NCBI GenBank assembly: GCA_004352715.1
Contig: SCFE01000004.1
Coordinates: 1,976,453-2,040,452, forward strand
Direction of reading: 5' to 3'
Origin: Hofstenia miamia
Lineage: Eukaryota > Xenacoelomorpha > Acoela
DNA length: 64,000 bases
The number at the start of each line of letters is the position of its first letter. The first letter of the stretch is position 1. The notes beneath the pieces are model-generated. The model was not told where the DNA came from. It ran no database searches and saw only the letters and a program-made list of their open reading frames with translations. Below are positions 56,789-64,000 of this stretch, in pieces. The translations under genes and the position numbers were made by a program.

Positions 56789-57313
56789 NNNNNNNNNNNN
56801 NNNNNNNNNNNNNNNNNNNNNNNNNNNNNNNNNNNNNNNNNNNNNNNNNNNNNNNNNNNNNNNNNNNNNNNNNNNNNNNNNNNNNNNNNNNNNNNNNNNN
56901 NNNNNNNNNNNNNNNNNNNNNNNNNNNNNNNNNNNNNNNNNNNNNNNNNNNNNNNNNNNNNNNNNNNNNNNNNNNNNNNNNNNNNNNNNNNNNNNNNNNN
57001 NNNNNNNNNNNNNNNNNNNNNNNNNNNNNNNNNNNNNNNNNNNNNNNNNNNNNNNNNNNNNNNNNNNNNNNNNNNNNNNNNNNNNNNNNNNNNNNNNNNN
57101 NNNNNNNNNNNNNNNNNNNNNNNNNNNNNNNNNNNNNNNNNNNNNNNNNNNNNNNNNNNNNNNNNNNNNNNNNNNNNNNNNNNNNNNNNNNNNNNNNNNN
57201 NNNNNNNNNNNNNNNNNNNNNNNNNNNNNNNNNNNNNNNNNNNNNNNNNNNNNNNNNNNNNNNNNNNNNNNNNNNNNNNNNNNNNNNNNNNNNNNNNNNN
57301 NNNNNNNNNNNNN
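56789..57313. other. Assembly gap
   Basis: 525 n. Neighbouring sequence is LINE B on the left and R4/Dong-like RT on the right. Confidence 0.95.
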
Positions 57314-58680
57314 TAGATGGGCATAGGTTGAGGTTTAGACGGGGTATATTCCAGGGAGACAGCTTAGCGCCACTACTGTTTGTAGTTAGCTTAATACCTA
57401 TAACAGAAAAGATAAAAGAGACAGGCATAGGGTATAAGATGGAGAAGAATGGTAGAGCAGTGAGTCACCTGTGGTACATGGACGACCTGAAAATGTATGC
57501 TAGTTCAAGGAAGATATTGCAGAAACGAGTGGAGACATTGGAGAAGGCAAGCAGAGATTCAGGGTTAGAATTTGGATTAGGAAAGTGTGCAGCAGTGACA
57601 ATGACTAGAGGCAAGTGTGTGGATGTGAAGGGTTTGAGGACAAGCAGTGGGGATAAGATTGAGGAAGTCAAAGAGGGGAACAAGTAATTAGCTGTGATAG
57701 AGAAAAATAGAACAGATCACGAGGAAATGAAGATGAGGCTAAGAAAAGAATACAAGAGGAGAGTAAGGAAGGTACTACAGAAGTCAGCATTGAATGGGCA
57801 GAACAGCATAAAGGCATTTAATACGTGGGCGATACCAGTGTTGAGATATTCGGCAGGAATAGTTATGTGGAACAAGAATGAACTGAGGAAATTAGACAGG
57901 GAGACAAGGAAGATACTAGCAGCAGAGAGAGCATTCAACCTCAATGGAGATGTAGATAGGCTGTACATGGCAAGGCATAAGGGAGGGAAAGGGCTGCTAA
58001 GTGTTGAGGAAACTGTAGAAGCAGAAGCACTAAGGCTAAGGGAATGTAGAAAAGCAACCCAGAGGATCCCTACTAGAGGTCACTAAGGAGTTAAGGAAGA
58101 GAAGAACTGAGAGTGAAGGAAAGAAGATATACCAGAGTAGGATGGACTCAGAGAGACAAACAAGGTATACGCAGAAGGCAATGCATGGAGAATACTGGAG
58201 GAACACAGAAATGTGTGACAGAGAAGAGAGCAACAAGTGGTTAAAGAAGGCAGGACTGAAGAGAGAAACAGAATCACTGATAATGGCAGCACAGGAGCAA
58301 GCAATAAGAACAAACTGGGTGAAGAAGCATATAGACAGAAGAGTAGAAGTAAGTGATAAGTGTAGGCTAAGTAAGAAAGAGGCAGAGACAGTAGATCATC
58401 TGATAGCAGGGTGTGAGAAGTTGGCGCATAATGAGTATAAGTTCAGGCATGACAAGGTAGGACGAATGGTACATTGGAGCATGAACAGGCAGCATGGGTT
58501 AGAAGCAGGAGACAAGTGGTATGAGCACAAGCCACAGGGCGTCATAGAGAATGATAAGGTTAAAATACTGTGGGACTTCAACATCCAGACAAGCAAGGTA
58601 ATAGAAGCACGGAGGCCAGACATAGTGGTAGACAAAGAGAAAAGATTGGGATTAGGAACAGTGATAGACATAGCTAATAT
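57314..58680 (+). pseudogene. R4/Dong-like element: RT C-terminal half and restriction-like endonuclease
   Basis: From the gap edge: RRGIFQGDSLAPLLFVVSL, SHLWYMDDLKMYASSRK (catalytic YMDD box, about 57,470) and EFGLGKCA, then a stop at 57,685-57,687 where related proteins have the NKYLG motif. The next frame (57,694-58,086) has NGQNSIKAFNTWAIPVLRYS (thumb), LDRETRKILAAE and DVDRLYMARHKGGKGLLSVE. After a frameshift near 58,085, the final part (58,142-58,699) shows the zinc-binding segment CRLS...HLIAGCEKLAHNEYKFRHDKV, with the usual second Cys replaced by Ser, and the restriction-like nuclease motif ARRPDIVVDKEKR...VIDIA. This identifies the RLE-bearing R2/R4/NeSL group. One nonsense codon and one frameshift make the copy inactive. 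Confidence 0.8.
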
Positions 58681-58738
58681 TGATACCATATGCATTTGAA
58701 TTCTATAATAAGGAGCTAATNNNNNNNNNNNNNNNNNN
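58681..58738. other. LINE B fragment and short gap
   Basis: Row 58,681-58,720 repeats a piece of LINE B (also at 56,625-56,655), then 18 n (58,721-58,738). Evidence of contig stitching through repeats. Confidence 0.6.
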
Positions 58739-58785
<47 letters not shown>

Positions 58786-58790
58786 GAAGA
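58739..58790. repeat. (TAA)n run
   Basis: About 15 AAT units, then AAG units, leading directly into R4/Dong-like sequence. Confidence 0.85.
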
Positions 58791-58961
58791 AGAAGATATA
58801 CCAGAGTAGGATGGACTCAGAGAGACAAACAAGGTATACGCAGAAGGCAATGCATGGACAATACTGGAGGAACACAGAAAAATGTGACAGAGAAGAAAGC
58901 AACGAGTGGTTAAAGAAGGCAGGACTAAAAAGAGAAACATAAGCACTGATAATGGCAGCAC
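58791..58961 (+). pseudogene. R4/Dong-like internal fragment (second copy of 58,126-58,290)
   Basis: Nearly identical to 58,126-58,290 with a few substitutions, including one that creates a stop (agaaacataa). Ends at the n at 58,962. Confidence 0.65.
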
Positions 58962-58962
58962 N

Positions 58963-59307
58963 AACTGTCATGTTTTTGCGCAAAGTTAAGTGTTTTAAGA
59001 GACCAATTGAAAGTTTTAGACAGAAGTATGCGATATTTTGAATTTATGTTTGTAAAGCGAAATGAGCAATATTGAAAATGAGATAAACAAAAAGAATTTA
59101 TTAATAGTTTGTTATATATATTTGAGACGTTTCGCAGATGGTAAAGATACCTAGCTCCAGAAGCCATTTTTTTAATTTTAGTCTTTAAAAATTGGTCGAA
59201 ATTTAAATCATTGTCAATCTCAACACCTAAATAATTTATTGATTCACTTTGCTTTAGTGGTATTTGATTTATATTTAGTTCAATGTCTTTTGTGAGATTT
59301 TTAAATG
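58963..59307 (-). pseudogene. LINE B RT fragment: thumb region
   Basis: Minus-strand frame with INYLGVEIDNDLNFDQFL, KKMASGARYLYHLR and LSKTFNWSLKTLNFAQKHDS. The last block repeats the one at 56,700-56,788, so this piece is the missing upstream neighbour of that C-terminus. Confidence 0.7.
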
Positions 59308-59308
59308 N

Positions 59309-59463
59309 CAAGGAGAAAGAGAAGATAGACAAGTATAGAGAGTTGGCAGAGGAAATAGAAAGGCTGTGGAAATTGAAGAATGTAAAGTAGTCCCGGTAGT
59401 AGTAGGAGCACTAGGAACAGTAAGAAGCATAAGAGATCCTTGGAGGAGTTAGNNNNNNNNNNN
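59309..59463 (+). pseudogene. R4/Dong-like C-terminal fragment (third copy), then short gap
   Basis: 59,309-59,452 encodes YRELAEEIERLWKLKNVK before a frameshift relative to the copy at 55,962. An 11-n gap (59,453-59,463) follows. Confidence 0.6.
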
Positions 59464-59927
59464 TCGAAATTTAAATCATTGTCAATCTCAACACCTAAAT
59501 AATTTATTGATTCACTTTGCTTTAGTGGTATTTGATTTATATTTAGTTCAATGTCTTTTGTGAGATTTTTAAATGTTTTAGGCGAGAAAATTATAAATTG
59601 TGTTTTTTCAATATTTACTTTCAATTGATTATTTGAGAAATACTTTGTTAAATGTTCGTTGTCATTTTGGAGAATTTTTGTAGCATTAAAGGTATTTACA
59701 TTAGTACTTATGAGACAGTTATCGTCCGCATAGTGATAAATATTACTGTTTTTTATCTGTTTCGTTATATCATTTACGTAGAGTGAGAATAGGATGGGGC
59801 CAAGANTTCACTAAATATATGAAAATGACGTTTAATAATAAAGATTGGAAGATTATAGGAAGCAAGTTGATTTATTTGTGTCTAAATTTTTATTATGGTT
59901 TCTAGTTCATTTGCATNNNNNNNNNNN
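59464..59927 (-). pseudogene. LINE B RT fragment: catalytic box to thumb
   Basis: Minus-strand sequence 59,805-59,464 reads SNIYHYADDNCLISTN (intact YADD catalytic box, about 59,733), NQLKVNIEKTQFIIFSPK and ESINYLGVEIDNDLNF. 59,807-59,916 is an unassigned piece after the n at 59,806, ending in a short gap (59,917-59,927). Confidence 0.75.
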
Positions 59928-60259
59928 ATCTGTTTCGTTATATCATTTACGTAGAGTGAGAATAGGATGGGGCCAAGAACTGTGCCCTGAGGTACCCCAC
60001 GATTAGTTGTAATGTATTTTGATTTTGTGCCATTAAGTATAACTCGTTGCTGTCGATTTATAAGGAAGTTCATTATCAAATTTATAGCGTTGTCATCAAA
60101 ATTATAATGCATTAATTTGTCTTTCAGTATGTCAAAGTTCATTGAGTTAAACGCTTTGCTCAAATCGAGAAGGGCAACACAACTACATTTATTAGAAGCT
60201 AAATTAGATTTTATTTGCTGTGATATTGACAAAATTGCATCTTGAGTGCTAAACCCATT
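59928..60259 (-). pseudogene. LINE B RT fragment: palm
   Basis: Minus-strand frame with SCVALLDLSKAFNSMNFDIL, NRQQRVILNGTKSKYITTNR and GVPQGTVLGPILFSLYVNDI. This palm segment directly precedes the YADD piece at 59,464-59,805 in the normal protein. Closely similar to LINE A, so the two are related families. Confidence 0.8.
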
Positions 60260-60995
60260 NNNNNNNNNNNNNNNNNNNNNNNNNNNNNNNNNNNNNNNNN
60301 NNNNNNNNNNNNNNNNNNNNNNNNNNNNNNNNNNNNNNNNNNNNNNNNNNNNNNNNNNNNNNNNNNNNNNNNNNNNNNNNNNNNNNNNNNNNNNNNNNNN
60401 NNNNNNNNNNNNNNNNNNNNNNNNNNNNNNNNNNNNNNNNNNNNNNNNNNNNNNNNNNNNNNNNNNNNNNNNNNNNNNNNNNNNNNNNNNNNNNNNNNNN
60501 NNNNNNNNNNNNNNNNNNNNNNNNNNNNNNNNNNNNNNNNNNNNNNNNNNNNNNNNNNNNNNNNNNNNNNNNNNNNNNNNNNNNNNNNNNNNNNNNNNNN
60601 NNNNNNNNNNNNNNNNNNNNNNNNNNNNNNNNNNNNNNNNNNNNNNNNNNNNNNNNNNNNNNNNNNNNNNNNNNNNNNNNNNNNNNNNNNNNNNNNNNNN
60701 NNNNNNNNNNNNNNNNNNNNNNNNNNNNNNNNNNNNNNNNNNNNNNNNNNNNNNNNNNNNNNNNNNNNNNNNNNNNNNNNNNNNNNNNNNNNNNNNNNNN
60801 NNNNNNNNNNNNNNNNNNNNNNNNNNNNNNNNNNNNNNNNNNNNNNNNNNNNNNNNNNNNNNNNNNNNNNNNNNNNNNNNNNNNNNNNNNNNNNNNNNNN
60901 NNNNNNNNNNNNNNNNNNNNNNNNNNNNNNNNNNNNNNNNNNNNNNNNNNNNNNNNNNNNNNNNNNNNNNNNNNNNNNNNNNNNNNNNNNNNNNN
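60260..60995. other. Assembly gap
   Basis: 736 n between LINE B and a (TA)n run. Confidence 0.95.
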
Positions 60996-61029
<34 letters not shown>

Positions 61030-61033
61030 AATC

Positions 61034-61070
<37 letters not shown>

Positions 61071-61081
61071 GATGATTCTTT
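60996..61081. repeat. (TA)n with a 13-bp inverted repeat
   Basis: AAAGAATCATCTT (61,026-61,038) and AAGATGATTCTTT (61,069-61,081) are exact inverted copies around an AT-only loop of 30 bases. Strong cruciform potential, in line with the assembly failing here. Confidence 0.8.
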
Positions 61082-61180
61082 ATCAAATTAATGTGACGAT
61101 TGATCAAATTGTAGTGATGGTTGTTCAAATGAAGGGGATTGTTGATCAAATTAAAGTGATGGTTGATTGAATTGAAGTGG
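61082..61180. repeat. 21-bp tandem repeat, 4.7 copies, upstream of WLS
   Basis: Units start at 61,082, 61,103, 61,124, 61,145 and 61,166, each close to ATCAAATTNNAGTGATGGTTG. The period is exactly 21 bases. The array ends about 120 bases before the WLS start codon, so it is in the promoter or 5' UTR region and could affect expression. It contains stop codons in the gene's direction, so it is not coding. Confidence 0.85.
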
Positions 61181-61300
61181 AAATTTGTATTATTTTTGCA
61201 TTGTTCGTTATTTTTTAAAGTTTGTTGTTGTTGTTATTGTTATATCTAATTACATAGTGACATCGATTATGTTTAATTTCTATAATATGATTTCAGCAAT

Positions 61301-63982
61301 ATGCCAGGTACTGTTTTGGAAAACCTTTCAAATCGCAAGCTTTCTTACATCGCACTTTTGGAAGTTTCAATGTTGCTTTTTTGGGTACTTATTGGAGGAT
61401 TTTATTCTCCTGATCCCTCCAGTGTGATTATTACTCAAGCAACGAATTGTAAGTCAACGTCTGGCGGTGCTATTCTACCTTGGAAAGTGGGGAACATATC
61501 AGGATGTGAAACTGTTGACCCTCCTGAGAAGAAAGATGATAAAGATGTATAAATTTTATATCTCAACTAATTGCGTATTTTTGTTTATAGACCGTGCAAG
61601 ATCTTGTCCATGAAGATACTGTATTCGCAGCGCATGCTCCGAGAACCACCCGTTATTTTTCACCTCTAAATCAATTTCTCGTAATCATGTGGGCTCCGAC
61701 AATCAATCAAATCACTGACCTAGTTTCGCTTGTTAAAATAATTAAGTTGGATGTGGCATTTTATTATCGTGATTTAGGAGATAAAAATTATACGTAAGTT
61801 TTCCTATGTTCTTTTTGTATATTAATTCTGGTTTGAAATTCGGATGCGAACATTTCAACGAAATACTTGGAAACTGCAATTGTATACTTTTTAATCTGAT
61901 CGATTTTTAAAACTGAAACAGTTTCAGACTAGGCCCCACTCCGTTTAATTGACAATTTGAAGTCGAAACTGCAAGTGTAGTTATATGTACTAGTTGCCTT
62001 ACAAACTCAATTTTATTACTCTATAGGTGCCATTAAGTCCCCTGAAACTAGTACTTTAGTTCTAATAAGTCACGTCTTAATTGAGTTGCACATAAAATTT
62101 AATCGAGTGGAAACTTGCGTAATTCCTAAGCTCTTTGTAGGATTAGTGTTGTGTAGGTGTTGTGGTTTTCACTTGTTGGCGTTTCTTTCTATAATCAATT
62201 CCATTTGAGTGAGACCAAATTTAAAGTTCTATTGTGCGTACTTTTAATTGCAATGATACTTGTATGTGAGTTATTTTATATTTGAGACTGTGATCACATT
62301 TTTAAGTTTGATATAGCATCTTCTATTAAGTGTTTGCAATTTTTTTTATTTTCTTACCGGTTCTGTACTTAAACGGGAAGTTTGCGTATATACGTTTTTC
62401 ATGTATACACCTAAATTTACCACATGTTAGCAGTTCGTTTTTATTTTATGCACGTATCGAATCAAAGAAATTGCATTGCAATTAACACAATTAAGATTGC
62501 GTTGAGTGCAATGAACAACTCCGCAACCTGCTGGTGTTGTAATTTACGACATTATTTTGGATAGAGCAATGAAACGGAATGTTTGTCTAAATATTAATCC
62601 TTTTCAGGACTATAAAATTTGGACTAAGTTTCAATGCAGAATTTTATGCTTCGTCAAAAATTGGTATTTCCAAAAAATGTCTATATTAAAGTGCATTTAT
62701 TAAATAGTTTCAAGGCAAAATGTTGAGAAATAGGCTAAACCTTATGGAAGTTAAAATGCAATAACAGTATGGTACACATATGACTTGCATGTTCGCACTT
62801 TTGTTGCTGTTATTCCTTGAAATGACGAAATTTTACAAAATATAACAATTTTAATTTATTAAGCTTGCTTCATTGCTGAGGTTGAAATTACTATCCAGCT
62901 TACACTTGTAACAAATAGATAATTCTAAAAGCATTAATATTACTCTAAAATATATTCACTAAGAACTAATTTAATGTCTATGAAGATGTAGATAAAGAAA
63001 TTGGTTTTTTTCACAAAGCAAATGCTGGTGGATGTGTGTTTTACTCGTATTATGTTTCATCAACATAATTTAATAACTTTCAACTAGACTATTCATTATA
63101 TTTTTTGCACAACTAAGCATTCTTTATAGGAATTCTGTTGAATCCTCCCTGATACGAACATATTTCAACTAATAGTTTTAGTGCGCTAAAGATTTTAAAA
63201 CTTACAAAATATAAACTATGAGATTGTTAAAAGTAACTACTTTGTGATGGTGATTGTCTAGAGTATGAGCTTGTTCCAATGTTGTGAGGATGTTGGGGAA
63301 GGTTCCATGTGCAGTATGAAGGTACCAGGAACATTTAAATACCTCAATGCTCCTGATTAATATTAAACATGTTCAGATCATTAATAGACGATTCGACCGC
63401 GTCTCCAACACGTTAAATCGGCTTGAGAAAGTACTCGCATGAAAATTGTTTGACGAAATGATTGGAGAGGTCGCAAGTAATCGAAAAATGTAGTTGCGAA
63501 GTTTAATTGTGCTTAATACGTCAATGATTTTCGTGATGAGTCAATTTGGTTGAAAAATCGTTTGAACTATGGTTGTAGGAAATTTTACCTACATTTTGGA
63601 CTAAGTTAAAGATTAGGGAATTATTTTTAAGATATTTGTCAGAATGTTACTAATACTTAAATTCTATACTCCATTTTAGATTTGGGTAGGAGAACGACTT
63701 TATAGATAAAGGGGTTATTGCTGTGTACTTTACTATATATTTATTAATTTTTAAAGTTTCTATTTGAATTTTATCGATACACAGCTTCACTCCAGCATAA
63801 TTGTTAATAGAATTTTGTTTAGTTTGATGGCTAGACGCGTTGTGGATAGACGTTTGGAGTGTTCAGATATCGAAGATGAAGATTCATCAATGATTACATA
63901 TGCCTGTGATTCCCAACCACTTGTTGAACTTGGTGCCTGCAGTCACGCCTATTATCTTGTCAATATCCGAATCGCGCATACA
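61301..63982 (+). CDS. WLS: Wntless homologue, first three coding exons (gene continues past the window)
   Basis: Wntless is the membrane carrier that takes lipid-modified Wnt from the ER/Golgi to the cell surface. Exon 1 (61,301-61,546) encodes MPGTVLENLSNRKLSYIALL, the typical start, with a signal-anchor helix at residues 14-31 followed by GGFYSPDP. Intron 1 is 44 nt (61,547-61,590). Exon 2 (61,591-61,793) has DTVFAAHAP, SPLNQFLVIMW and KLDVAFYYRDLGDKNYT, the lumenal strands that end in A-Y-R-D. Intron 2 is 2,029 nt. Exon 3 (63,823-63,982) has RRLECSD, ACDSQPLVELGACSHAYYLV and NIRIAHT, as in the family's ECDVLPF-x-E-x-G-S-x-x-x-x-YLLNIRLP segment. All junctions are GT-AG and in phase: 203 residues of an expected 500-550. 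A possible 5' UTR intron ends with TTTCAG at 61,291-61,296. Confidence 0.9.
61794..63822 (+). other. WLS intron 2
   Basis: A 2-kb intron with donor GTAAGT and acceptor TTTTGTTTAG. AT-rich with normal CpG. No other gene or repeat was recognised inside it. Confidence 0.75.
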
Positions 63983-64000
63983 GTAAGTTTTCAACAAAAT

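Noticed and set aside
54957-57428. Very long frames spanning the gaps at 54,962 and 56,789
   Set aside because: Most residues are unknown because of n. Only the sequenced ends are meaningful and they belong to the LINE and R4/Dong-like pieces.
1-64000. CRISPR arrays, bacterial operons, ribosome binding sites
   Set aside because: The window is an animal nuclear sequence. No regularly spaced direct repeats of CRISPR type and no prokaryotic gene layout.

Overview
Kind of organism. This is AT-rich nuclear DNA of an animal. The only conserved host gene I can name is the 5' part of a Wntless (WLS) homologue at the right edge (exons at 61,301, 61,591 and 63,823). Many canonical GT-AG introns are only 39-44 nt long (e.g. 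61,547-61,590; 42,321-42,364; 44,884-44,924). A CCCTAA (TTAGGG) telomere-type array at 34.8-35.0 kb argues against most arthropods (TTAGG) and nematodes (TTAGGC). I cannot name the species. The assembly is fragmented: long N gaps plus 13 single-n joins, several flanked by near-identical repeated blocks that look like unmerged alleles.

Layout. 1-16.4 kb has ordinary CpG content: a LINE remnant, a mariner remnant (4.0-4.7 kb), an intronless secreted orphan protein (4.9-6.25 kb, minus), a four-module cysteine-knot-like secreted protein (11.5-12.1 kb) and a decayed transposon protein (12.6-13.4 kb). From about 16.48 to 41.15 kb lies a transposon graveyard almost without CpG: Mutator-like, mariner-like, hAT MITE, a deleted Gypsy-type element (25-32.3 kb, minus), LTR-like copies, a LINE fragment, an R4/Dong-like 5' end and palindromic MITEs. 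Two nested insertions (33.38-34.97 and 35.27-36.82 kb) kept their CpGs and have matching empty sites in the related copy at 24.2-24.55 kb. 41.2-50.4 kb has normal CpG: a FLYWCH/MULE transposase-like gene with tiny introns (central part falsely triplicated), a tRNA-like sequence, an inverted-repeat element carrying a CpG-rich copy of the hAT MITE, and a Tc1 remnant. 50.6-60.3 kb is a shuffled mosaic of two related APE-type LINEs (minus) and a (TAA)n-associated R4/Dong-like element (plus). The first LINE encodes an SGNH-esterase-like region, a 2A-like ribosome-skipping motif, then endonuclease and reverse transcriptase. 61-64 kb is the WLS gene with a 21-bp tandem repeat just upstream.

How it fits together. 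The main signal is regional. The two hAT MITE copies (21,057-21,411 and 47,536-47,861) belong to one family and both keep 8-bp target duplications, but in the first every clearly alignable CpG has become TpG or CpA. That, plus CpG-bearing younger inserts within the poor domain, points to a local CpG-directed mutation process (methylation and deamination, or a RIP-like analogue) acting on a transposon island, not to foreign DNA.
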